Positions 1 to 6,186 of a stretch of 6,556 nucleotides of DNA are shown piece by piece (position 1 is the stretch's first letter; every line of letters begins with the position of its first letter). The DNA is from Nitrospinota bacterium (lineage in GTDB: Bacteria; Nitrospinota_A; UBA7883). The DNA is taken from assembly GCA_029880775.1 (NCBI GenBank), contig JAOUNV010000117.1, forward strand, positions 1 through 6,556, in the 5' to 3' direction. The notes below the pieces were generated by a model that saw only the letters and a list, made by a program, of their open reading frames with translations, had not been told where the DNA came from and did no database searches. The position numbers and the translations under genes were made by a program.

Positions 1-60
1 TTGCCATCGCTCCGCGAAGTAGCCTTGCGGGGGGACGCATAAAAGAACCATGGATTTCAT
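1..60 (-). CDS. Possible 5' end of a divergent gene, partial; resembles the start of a B12-binding/radical SAM protein
   Basis: A minus-strand reading frame opens at ATG (60-58) and stays open to the left edge, giving 20 codons that begin MKSMVLLCVPPQGYFAERWQ. A short beta strand followed by PP and an aromatic residue (VLLCVPPQGYF) is reminiscent of the first strand of B12-binding domains in radical SAM proteins, which often begin like MKVLLVNPP. That resemblance is from memory and rests on very few residues. An AGGA (complement of 72-75) lies 11 bases upstream of the ATG, which is rather far. A second Met codon (51-49) could also be the start. Codons here are more G/C-ending than those of the competing plus-strand frame. 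The gene would be divergent from nadC. It could equally be chance, because only 60 bases are visible. Confidence 0.38.
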   Translation of the reverse strand, partial: MKSMVLLCVPPQGYFAERWQ

Positions 61-110
61 CAATTCATATATCCTGTGATTCCTGGCGGGAAATTGCCGG
101 GCGTAATCCG

Positions 111-116
111 TATAAT
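111..116 (+). promoter_or_regulatory. Candidate -10 box for nadC-rqcH
   Basis: A perfect sigma-70 type TATAAT lies 38 bases upstream of the nadC start codon, in the only gap before it. Transcription would begin near position 123 and leave a leader of about 30 bases. No good -35 hexamer lies 16-18 bases upstream: the nearest TTG-containing hexamer, TTGCCG at 94-99, leaves a spacer of only 11 bases, and there is no extended TGn before the box. The promoter is therefore plausible by position but weak in sequence, and may need an activator. Confidence 0.35.
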
Positions 117-154
117 CTATCACATCGCAACATGACAGACATCATAGGAATCGT

Positions 155-1042
155 ATGAGAAACAAAAGACCACCAGGAATCTTCGAGCCGGGCAAAATCC
201 CCACCAGGGCTCCGGTGGATCGGGAAGCCATCCGCCGGGCGCTGGCCGAGGACGCCCCGGGGGGGGATATCACCGCGCGGCTGACCGTTCCGGAAAACGC
301 CATGGCCAAGGCAAACCTTGTGGCCAAGCAGGAGCTGACTGCTGCGGGGCTGGCGATATTCAAGGCGGTTTTCACAGAAGTGGACAGCGCTATCCGGGTG
401 AGCTTAAAGACCCAGGATGGCGCCCGCGCCAAAAAGGGCGAGGTGATGGCCCAGGTGACCGGCCCTGCAAGAGCGGTGCTGACGGCGGAGCGAGTGGCGC
501 TCAACTTCCTGATCCGCGCCTGCTCTGTGGCCACGATTACGGCAAGCTATGCGGAAGCTGTCCGGGGAACTGGCGCCGTGATCCTGGACACACGAAAGAC
601 GACTCCGGGACTGCGCGACCTGGAGAAATACTCGGTCTTGTGTGGCGGCGGGGCAAACCACCGGCGAGACCTCTCCTCCATGGTCCTGATAAAGGAGAAC
701 CATATCGCCATAGCCGGAGGGGTGGCGCAGGCTATGGCGATGGCGAAGAAGGGATCACCAAAACGGTATGTGGAAATCGAGGTGGAGAACCTTCATCAAC
801 TGGAGGAGGCGCTGGCCGCCGGGGCGGATATGGCTCTGCTGGACAATATGTCCCCCGCCATGATGGAAAAGGCGGTCCGCCAGAACAAAGGTCGGGCGCT
901 GCTGGAAGCTTCCGGCAATATGACATTAAAACGGGCGGCGCGAGCGGCGAAGACCGGGGTTGACTTCATCTCCGTGGGGGCGCTCACCCATTCGGCGCCT
1001 GCTGTGGATCTGTCTCTGCTGGTGCAGGTGGCACGGCGATGA
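155..1042 (+). CDS. nadC: Nicotinate-nucleotide pyrophosphorylase (carboxylating), quinolinate phosphoribosyltransferase
   Basis: This cytoplasmic enzyme makes nicotinate mononucleotide, CO2 and pyrophosphate from quinolinate and PRPP, the step where de novo NAD synthesis joins the salvage route. The 295-residue length is typical. Visible signatures are EDAPGGDIT (32-40), ER (112-113), LNFLIR (116-121), DTRKTTPGLR (145-154), CGGGANHR (163-170), LIKENH (178-183), IEVEN (208-212), LLDN (228-231), EASGN (251-255) and FISVGALTHS (271-280). The active-site residues known from the Mycobacterium tuberculosis enzyme (R105, R139, H161, R162, K172, E201, D222) all correspond at a constant +8: R113, R147, H169, R170, K180, E209, D230. 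This supports an intact enzyme and the chosen ATG, which has AGGAA (146-150) four bases upstream. GTG at 215 is a weaker alternative start. The stop overlaps the next gene by ATGA. Confidence 0.97.
   Translation: MRNKRPPGIFEPGKIPTRAPVDREAIRRALAEDAPGGDITARLTVPENAMAKANLVAKQELTAAGLAIFKAVFTEVDSAIRVSLKTQDGARAKKGEVMAQVTGPARAVLTAERVALNFLIRACSVATITASYAEAVRGTGAVILDTRKTTPGLRDLEKYSVLCGGGANHRRDLSSMVLIKENHIAIAGGVAQAMAMAKKGSPKRYVEIEVENLHQLEEALAAGADMALLDNMSPAMMEKAVRQNKGRALLEASGNMTLKRAARAAKTGVDFISVGALTHSAPAVDLSLLVQVARR
1026..1031 (+). promoter_or_regulatory. Ribosome binding site of the rqcH-like gene, inside nadC
   Basis: AGGTGG, one mismatch from AGGAGG, lies within the last codons of nadC and seven bases before the downstream ATG. 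Together with the ATGA stop/start overlap it supports the start at 1039 and suggests translational coupling of the two genes. Confidence 0.5.
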
Positions 1043-2496
1043 GTATCACATCGGGCGAGATAGCCCTGGTCCTGGAGGAGGCGGCGGGCGCGCTGGATGG
1101 GGCGTTTGTCCATAAGGTGTATCAGACCGGCGCCTTTGAGTGGATTCTGGAAACCCGCCAGGGAGAGGAACGGATGTGGCTTCTGATCTCTCTCTCCGCC
1201 CGCAACGGTAGGATTCATCTGTTGCAAAAGGCTCCAGAGGATACCCTGCCGCTGGAAGGATTCGCGCGGACCTTGAAGAAAACCGTCGTGCGCAAAAAGA
1301 TCCTCTCCATTCGCCAGATGGGGGAGGACCGGGTGGTCCACATCACGCTGGGGGGCGCGGGAGGAGAGACGACCCTGGCGGTGGAGATCATGGGAACGGC
1401 GGGGAACATCTATCTTTTCGATTACGATGGCAAGGTGGGCGCCAAGGCCCTCCCTCGCAAAAGCCGCAACGAGCCAGGGGCCATATACGTATTGCCGGAA
1501 ACTCGCAAGAGCGCTGGCCCGGCCCATGCGTCACAGGAGATGAAGCCTGTGTCAGGCGCCAGATTCCCCTACAATCTGGCGATGGAGCGGCGATGTGAAG
1601 GCCCGGCCATGGAGGAGAAACTGGGCGACGCTAAATCGATGATCCTCTCCCCCATGCGCGCCGAGCTGAAAAAGATGGAGAAGTTACGCAAAAAGCTGGC
1701 GGGGGAGATGACCACGCTGCAAGGATACGAGGCGTGCCGGAAGCTGGGCGACCTTTTGAAGTCGAACTACCACTCCATAGTGAAAGGGGCGACCATGGTG
1801 GAGGTGGATGATCTTTTTTCGCCGGAGATGGGAAAGATCACCATCCCTCTGGACCCGGCCAAAGGCCCGGAAAAGAACGCCGAGGCGTATTATAAAAAAC
1901 ATCGCAAGTTCGAAAAGGGCGGCCTCAGGATCGCCCAGGAACTGGCCAGCCTGGAGAGTAAGGAGGCGCCTATCCGGAAGCGGATGGAGGAGGTGAACTC
2001 GGCGGAGACATTGGCGGACCTGGTCCCCTTTCTGCCACAGGGAGACGACGCGGCTAAACCTGCTAAAAACCAAAGAACCAAAGGGGGGAAGAAAGAAAAA
2101 GCGGCGGCCCAATACTCCGGCCCCAGAAGGTTTATCAGCAGCGAGGGGCACACGATCCTGGTGGGGCGCAACGACCAGGAGAATGACGAGATAACCTTCC
2201 GTATCGCCAATGGGCGGGACCTGTGGCTGCACGCGCGAGACTACCCTGGCTCCCATGTGGTGGCGCGGCTGCCGAAGGGAGTGGAGCCCACCGCCAGGAC
2301 AATACAGGAGGCGGCGATGATCGCGCTTAAGTATTCAAAAGCGGCCAAGGCTGGCAAAGGGGAGGTGACCTGGTGCCTGGCCAAGCATATAAAAAAACCG
2401 AAAGGCGCCCCCGCGGGCAAGGTGCTGGTGCATGGGGCGAAGAGCGTCTCCGTCCGGATAGACGAGGAGGCGATCAAGGGAATGAAGGTGAAGTGA
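1039..2496 (+). CDS. rqcH: RqcH/NFACT-family ribosome quality control protein, short form without a recognisable HhH domain
   Basis: RqcH (Rqc2/NEMF/Tae2 family, formerly FbpA-like) binds the 50S subunit carrying a stalled peptidyl-tRNA and directs alanine tailing of the nascent chain for degradation. The protein has 485 residues against about 570 in Bacillus subtilis. NFACT-N spans about 1-155 and contains D97-R98 (in MGEDRVV), the same residues and numbering as the pair needed for tailing in B. subtilis RqcH. It ends at PGAIYVLPE (146-154). The coiled-coil middle is about 195-325, with KSNYHSIVKGA (241-251) and ITIPLDP (267-273). A Lys-rich linker follows (340-357). NFACT-R spans about 360-475, with ILVGRNDQENDEITFRIA (373-390), DLWLHARDYPGSHVVAR (394-410) and KHIKKPKGAPAGKV (449-462). 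Only about 40 residues separate NFACT-N from the coiled coil, so the usual helix-hairpin-helix region is missing. Co-transcribed with nadC. Family assignment is secure; the alanine-tailing role is inferred. Confidence 0.93.
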   Translation: MSITSGEIALVLEEAAGALDGAFVHKVYQTGAFEWILETRQGEERMWLLISLSARNGRIHLLQKAPEDTLPLEGFARTLKKTVVRKKILSIRQMGEDRVVHITLGGAGGETTLAVEIMGTAGNIYLFDYDGKVGAKALPRKSRNEPGAIYVLPETRKSAGPAHASQEMKPVSGARFPYNLAMERRCEGPAMEEKLGDAKSMILSPMRAELKKMEKLRKKLAGEMTTLQGYEACRKLGDLLKSNYHSIVKGATMVEVDDLFSPEMGKITIPLDPAKGPEKNAEAYYKKHRKFEKGGLRIAQELASLESKEAPIRKRMEEVNSAETLADLVPFLPQGDDAAKPAKNQRTKGGKKEKAAAQYSGPRRFISSEGHTILVGRNDQENDEITFRIANGRDLWLHARDYPGSHVVARLPKGVEPTARTIQEAAMIALKYSKAAKAGKGEVTWCLAKHIKKPKGAPAGKVLVHGAKSVSVRIDEEAIKGMKVK

Positions 2497-2499
2497 AAG

Positions 2500-2578
2500 G
2501 ACGAGATTCTTCACTTCGCTTACGCTTTGTTCAGAATGACTCAATGCGGTCATGCTGAGCGAAGCGAAGCGCCTCGTC
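2500..2578. repeat. Imperfect palindromic intergenic repeat (element A); possible transcription terminator
   Basis: The left arm 2500-2540 and right arm 2549-2578 are imperfect inverted repeats around an 8-base loop (2541-2548). Paired blocks are GACGAG/CTCGTC (2500-2505 with 2573-2578), CTTCGCT/AGCGAAG (2514-2520 with 2558-2564) and ATGAC/GTCAT (2536-2540 with 2549-2553). The left arm carries an extra 11 bases (2521-2531) that would bulge out. The wording, ATTCTTC..CTTCGCT..CAGAATGAC facing GTCATGCTGAGCGAAGCG, matches a repeat type I recall from intergenic regions of many environmental bacterial genomes, though I cannot search for it here. The stem is followed at once by TTTT (2579-2582), so it could act as a Rho-independent terminator for nadC-rqcH, whose stop codon is three bases upstream of the element. 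Confidence 0.6.
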
Positions 2579-2586
2579 TTTTCCAG

Positions 2587-2641
2587 ATCATCCTCCCCCT
2601 TGACGGGGGAGGCTCGCTTGCGAGAAACAGGTGGGGGTGAT
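2587..2641. repeat. Second palindromic intergenic repeat (element B) with alternative stem-loops
   Basis: CCTCCCCC (2592-2599) and GGGGGAGG (2605-2612) form a perfect 8-bp stem with loop TTGAC. Directly after it, CTCGC-TT-GCGAG (2613-2624) forms a second small perfect stem. The outer ends ATCA (2587-2590) and TGAT (2638-2641) are also complementary, and the GGTGGGGGTGAT arm (2630-2641) can pair, with interruptions, with ATCATCCTCCCCC (2587-2599). The inner hairpin and the outer pairing therefore compete. The pattern is like other palindromic intergenic repeats (REP or MITE type). No coding potential is seen. It lies eight bases after element A and is unrelated to it in sequence. The remaining gap (2642-2695) shows nothing clear beyond an AGGA at 2678. 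Confidence 0.55.
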
Positions 2642-2695
2642 AAACAGAGGCCTCAGAAATGTTTTCAATGATTGCATAGGACTTTGGATTAAATA

Positions 2696-5600
2696 ATGAC
2701 CGCTTTATGTGTGTATGGGTACTATTTGCTGGGGCTTACTTTTGCGAAAAAAGAAGACACCCCTATAGTTTTGTTCATAGTCACCAGCATCATTATATTA
2801 GCGCTATACCTTGCCGCATTGCTCGGCCTGCTCCATCCAGTCGCAGTCACAATCAAGTATGCCGGAGTGTTGGCATTGCCCATGGCCCTCGCCTATTATG
2901 TGTGGAAAAAACCTAAGAACATATCTTCGGTCGCTGTTTCTCCTGTGGCAATATTGTTTTTGGCTTGGTGTTTATTAGCCTGGTGGATAACCAGGGGATA
3001 TGGCCTTACTCATTGGGACGAGTTCAGTCATTGGGGCTTGTATGCAAAGCAGTTGTTTTTCACACATGAGCTCCCAAAGGGGCGGCCAAATCCAATAATA
3101 TTCAGCGAATACCCCCCTGGCGCGTCTTTGTTCCATTATTTCGGCGTGGTTGGTGGATCTTTCGATGAGGACTCTCTATACCATGCTGTCCATGTATTGG
3201 CGCTGGCTCCCATAGCTCTATTACTTGGCAAATTATCATGGAAAAACACGGCCTCATTAGCGCTGGTCACATTGGTGATTTACTCCGCGTTTATTTCGAT
3301 TGGCCAAGGATTCAAGGCGATTCTTGCTGATCAAGCGCTTAGCGTTTGGTTTTCTGGCGCTATATTAGCCTATACTATTTATTGCCGTAAACGCGCTATT
3401 GCGATTGCGTTACTTTGCTTGCCGCTTTCTTGCCTGGTGTTAATCAAGGGGCCTGGCACTCTTTTTTACTCCATCGCGCTACTGTTTATATTGGCTGACT
3501 TATGGATACGAAAGCTTAAATTCAAACAACTGCACGGCAATAATTCTTCACACATATTATTGGTGATGGTCGCCCTTCTTGCAGTCCCCCTGCTAATAAG
3601 CGGAAGCTGGCGATGGCAAGTTGATAAATACAACCTTCGCCCTTCCGTGGACACACACAAGGTAACGGTGAAAGACGTTATCAATGGGATTACACAAAAC
3701 GGGTCGCCAAAAGAGAATGAAATCGCCAGAAGATACTATAAGGCGATTGGAGAGCTGCGTCTGGGGGGGACCGCCGACAAGAGCGATAGTGGATATCCAA
3801 TTTTGGCGTGGGTGTTTATTTTTACATTAATATTCGCAGTGACGTGGCGATTGGCGCCTGTAGGCTCTTCAGAGAGGTGGACGATTGTCATCCTGCATAT
3901 TGCCATGTTGGCGGGTTTTGTTTCATACTTACTCGGCTTGCTAATCCTGTATCAGTTCTCCTTTCCCGGAGAGTCCGGCAAGATGCTCGCGTCAGTGGAC
4001 AGATACCTTGCGACTTATCTTCTTGGTTGGCTTATAGTCTCTATCGGGATGTTTATATCATCGTGCGCCGATGAATCTCGCAGAGCGATCGGATTAGCCA
4101 TGCTGGCGGCTGTCATCATCTACTCGCATGGCGCCATTCAGCCATTGAGCAAGTTTGACCAGGAGACGCGGCTCAGGGCCGCATTCACCGCGCAGACCGC
4201 CTTTATAAATTCCGTAGTCCCGCAAGATAAATCTGTTTTCATAGCATGCAATACATTATGCCAGGGAGCGGGTTTCTTTATAACCAGGTACGAGATTGCG
4301 CCCAGGTTCTCTAATTGGGCTGTATGGACTCCGGCGATGGTGGGCTCTGTGGAGCTTGCAGCTGATGCGATATCTTCTTATGACTATGTTTATATTGTAA
4401 AGGTCATGGGCCACACAGACGAGAAGCTTGCGGCGTTGATCAACAACCCCAATGGCCCAAAGGACCCGTTTTTATTCAGCGTTTCAAAAGATGGTTCGGG
4501 CGGAATCATGTTGGATCCTGTGAATCATATTCCAGCGCAAAGCTCCGTTTATTCCCTTGGAGATAAAGTACATAGTTATTTGGCGAAAGACGATAAGGCG
4601 GACGCTATTTATCATGACATGCCTGGCCGATTCCGCCCTATCTCATCTAAAGACTCATTCCCCAGCATTAACATATCCGAGCCTTTATTCATTGATACCT
4701 GTTTAGAAGGATCCGCCGCATCCAGACCTGCTTATATTTTTTCGAACAAAAGAAGTGAAAGAGCGTTTCTCCAATCAGTGGAAAGCAGTAATGTCACGTA
4801 CGAAACTAGCCAAATTGATGGACTCAATATCTATTATGGTTTCAGACCCCAGGGGCCGAAATATAGGCTGCAGGCTATCTCGTATATGAATAGCATCGTC
4901 ACCTCGACTGCCGATTCCGCATCTGTCCACACGATTAGTGATGGCAACGCTTCCACAATCTGGTACTCAGGTGAGCCGCAGAACAACAATGAGATCATCT
5001 ATGATTTCATGCGATCACGAAATATCGGTGGGCTGGACATTATGTCTGGCGCCAACCTTAACGCCCCCCAGAAGCTTGAAATCCACCTGTCCGATGATAA
5101 AACCAAATGGCGCAAAGTTGCCAGTACCACACGGGAAGAAGCAATCACCAGCTACAGAGCCGGACGGCCATCCGTGGATATTTACTCGCGATTACTTGTA
5201 TACAGGTTTGTCCCATCCATGGCTCGGTATATGCGCCTTAAGCCAATAGGTAACTCGGTTGATCCACTTCATATTGTGGAGGCATGGGTTTATGAATCCA
5301 CTTCTTCGGTCAAGCGATCCAGCGACAACAATATGACTGGTGTCTCCGCTCAACTTGCGACACAAGAAATTGAGAGGATAATAGCGCACCCGTTTATTGT
5401 CTCACGACTTTCAAAGTCCACCCCTGCGCCGTGGCAGCTTGCCAGCTCATCAACGTGCGGAAATTACCAGGCGTCGAATCTTCCTGTTGCCCGGCCTGCA
5501 ATGGATGTCAGCCAACTTGATACGATAATAACCGACGATCTGGCCACCCCCGCTGTGGAAGCCTACTTGAGCCAGGAGGGGGTTGAGTCGGCTAACATTA

Positions 5601-6091
5601 ATGTCGCGGGATATACCATATTCAAAAATCCGGTACATCCACTTACCAGGCGGGCTCCGTCAGCCCCCGATGTGATAGCCTCTGTTTCAGCCAGCCATAA
5701 CGGGGACGATGTTTCCTTCGCATATGATGGTAATCCTGAAACAGTTTGGCGAAGCGGCGAGGCTCAACAAACAGGGATGAGCTTGGTGATAGAACTTCGA
5801 AAGCGGAGGCTGATAAGCGGCCTGGCTCTGGATGTGGGGCCGGATTTTCTCGATAGCCCCAGAGCGGCTCTGGTGGAAATATCTGACGATGGCCTCACCT
5901 GGGCTCGCCCGGATAATCCCCGGCGTGTTCACAGACAGTTTGTAATAGAGGAAGGGTATATCCTGGGTTCAGACACTGCGCTTGTTTATTCTTTCGATGC
6001 GGCTTCCGCTAAGTATCTACGAGTATCATTGATTGAAGATCGTGATACATACAACTGGTCTGTCCGCAATATAGTTATATACCAGCCATAA
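2696..6091 (+). CDS. Large membrane protein: GT-C-like glycosyltransferase with two C-terminal discoidin (F5/8 type C)-like domains
   Basis: The first 480 residues hold about 12-13 hydrophobic segments (roughly 23-45, 49-70, 79-98, 161-178, 185-205, 212-230, 234-252, 254-270, 286-302, 367-387, 395-420, 436-456, 464-480). After the third comes a polar loop with WDEFSHW (107-113) and EYPPGASLFHYF (138-149). An acidic pair in an early outer loop plus YPPG is typical of GT-C (GT39/ArnT-like) enzymes, which use lipid-linked sugars at the outer face; D108 and E109 are candidate catalytic residues. Residues 483-1131 should be periplasmic: an alpha/beta-like region (about 508-610, with a CxxxC at 518-522), then a duplicated unit ending twice in a discoidin-like fold, probably carbohydrate-binding. 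Sugar and acceptor are unknown. The gene is more AT-rich than nadC and rqcH, which suggests transfer. The ATG is the first possible start, since an in-frame TAA lies at 2690; AGGA at 2678-2681 is 14 bases away, so the start is uncertain. GT-C is inferred from layout. Confidence 0.8.
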   Translation: MTALCVYGYYLLGLTFAKKEDTPIVLFIVTSIIILALYLAALLGLLHPVAVTIKYAGVLALPMALAYYVWKKPKNISSVAVSPVAILFLAWCLLAWWITRGYGLTHWDEFSHWGLYAKQLFFTHELPKGRPNPIIFSEYPPGASLFHYFGVVGGSFDEDSLYHAVHVLALAPIALLLGKLSWKNTASLALVTLVIYSAFISIGQGFKAILADQALSVWFSGAILAYTIYCRKRAIAIALLCLPLSCLVLIKGPGTLFYSIALLFILADLWIRKLKFKQLHGNNSSHILLVMVALLAVPLLISGSWRWQVDKYNLRPSVDTHKVTVKDVINGITQNGSPKENEIARRYYKAIGELRLGGTADKSDSGYPILAWVFIFTLIFAVTWRLAPVGSSERWTIVILHIAMLAGFVSYLLGLLILYQFSFPGESGKMLASVDRYLATYLLGWLIVSIGMFISSCADESRRAIGLAMLAAVIIYSHGAIQPLSKFDQETRLRAAFTAQTAFINSVVPQDKSVFIACNTLCQGAGFFITRYEIAPRFSNWAVWTPAMVGSVELAADAISSYDYVYIVKVMGHTDEKLAALINNPNGPKDPFLFSVSKDGSGGIMLDPVNHIPAQSSVYSLGDKVHSYLAKDDKADAIYHDMPGRFRPISSKDSFPSINISEPLFIDTCLEGSAASRPAYIFSNKRSERAFLQSVESSNVTYETSQIDGLNIYYGFRPQGPKYRLQAISYMNSIVTSTADSASVHTISDGNASTIWYSGEPQNNNEIIYDFMRSRNIGGLDIMSGANLNAPQKLEIHLSDDKTKWRKVASTTREEAITSYRAGRPSVDIYSRLLVYRFVPSMARYMRLKPIGNSVDPLHIVEAWVYESTSSVKRSSDNNMTGVSAQLATQEIERIIAHPFIVSRLSKSTPAPWQLASSSTCGNYQASNLPVARPAMDVSQLDTIITDDLATPAVEAYLSQEGVESANINVAGYTIFKNPVHPLTRRAPSAPDVIASVSASHNGDDVSFAYDGNPETVWRSGEAQQTGMSLVIELRKRRLISGLALDVGPDFLDSPRAALVEISDDGLTWARPDNPRRVHRQFVIEEGYILGSDTALVYSFDAASAKYLRVSLIEDRDTYNWSVRNIVIYQP
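4730..5299 (+). repeat. Protein-level tandem repeat unit 1 (residues 679-868): alpha/beta segment plus discoidin-like domain
   Basis: The unit begins with an alternating segment, AYIFSNKRSERAFL (679-692) to GLNIYYGF (709-716). It is followed by a discoidin-like domain with SDGNASTIWYSGEPQ (748-762), GGLDI (778-782), LEIHLSDDKTKW (794-805), LVYRF (834-838), ARYMRL (843-848) and VEAWVYE (861-867). The DGN..T.WYSG and S.D...W motifs are usual in F5/8 type C (CBM32-like) folds, which often bind sugars or membranes. It aligns with unit 2 almost without gaps. Confidence 0.7.
5519..6088 (+). repeat. Protein-level tandem repeat unit 2 (residues 942-1131): alpha/beta segment plus discoidin-like domain
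   Basis: Counterparts of unit 1 occur at a nearly constant offset of 262-264 residues: DTIITDDLATPAVEAYL (942-958), GYTIF (972-976), YDGNPETVWRSGEAQ (1010-1024), SGLAL (1041-1045), VEISDDGLTW (1060-1069), LVYSF (1096-1100), AKYLRV (1105-1110) and NIVIYQ (1125-1130). The protein ends one residue later, so the second discoidin-like domain is its C-terminus. The DNA of the two units has diverged widely, so the duplication is old or was acquired already duplicated. Confidence 0.7.
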
Positions 6092-6097
6092 ACATCA

Positions 6098-6114
6098 AAG
6101 GCCCTGGAGGCCTT
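6098..6114. terminator. Short hairpin between convergent genes, candidate weak bidirectional terminator
   Basis: AAGGCC (6098-6103) and GGCCTT (6109-6114) form a perfect 6-bp stem with loop CTGGA, seven bases after the stop codon of the membrane protein gene. On the plus strand the stem is followed by GTAATTTAAT and on the minus strand by TGATGTTTAT. Both tails are T-rich but broken, so termination in either direction is plausible but weak. Confidence 0.45.
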
Positions 6115-6141
6115 GTAATTTAATCGCGCCACCGTTCACCC

Positions 6142-6169
6142 TCCCCAATGCCGCGATCTGGCTTGGGGA
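6142..6169. terminator. Second hairpin in the convergent gap, downstream of the zinc-ribbon gene
   Basis: TCCCCAA (6142-6148) pairs perfectly with TTGGGGA (6163-6169), and inside it GCC (6150-6152) pairs with GGC (6160-6162), leaving a 7-base loop. It lies 17 bases past the stop codon of the minus-strand gene. Neither side has a T tract, so it is better read as an RNA 3'-end stabiliser or Rho-associated structure than as an intrinsic terminator. Confidence 0.35.
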
Positions 6170-6186
6170 ACTTTCCGTCATCATCC

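Noticed and set aside
3..158. Plus-strand open frame running from the left edge to a TGA overlapping the nadC ATG
   Set aside because: About 51 open codons can arise by chance, the translation (rich in Ser, Ile, Arg and Asn) looks unlike a protein C-terminus I know, the codons are not G/C-ending, and the frame contains the TATAAT. Kept only as an alternative in the findings.
259..266. Run of eight G bases within nadC as a possible phase-variation or frameshift site
   Set aside because: The run encodes the expected PGGD of the EDxPxGDIT motif in frame, the protein is intact on both sides, and a cofactor enzyme is an unlikely phase-variable gene.
142..534. Minus-strand open frame opposite nadC
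   Set aside because: It lies wholly opposite conserved NadC motifs; a shadow of a G/C-ending gene.
796..1527. Long minus-strand open frame across the nadC/rqcH junction
   Set aside because: It is antisense to two confidently identified genes, and its translation has no recognisable motif.
1684..2256. Minus-strand open frame of 190 codons opposite rqcH
   Set aside because: It is antisense to the coiled-coil and NFACT-R coding region, whose plus-strand motifs are clear.
2587..2641. Element B as a riboswitch
   Set aside because: It matches no riboswitch core I know, and simple nested palindromes with complementary ends fit a dispersed repeat better.
2647..2654. Eight-base palindrome GAGGCCTC as an operator
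   Set aside because: Too short to mean much, with no second copy or promoter next to it.
2659..2679. Very short open frame (six codons) just before the membrane protein gene, as a leader peptide
   Set aside because: It has no ribosome binding site, no residue bias and no attenuator-like structure after it.
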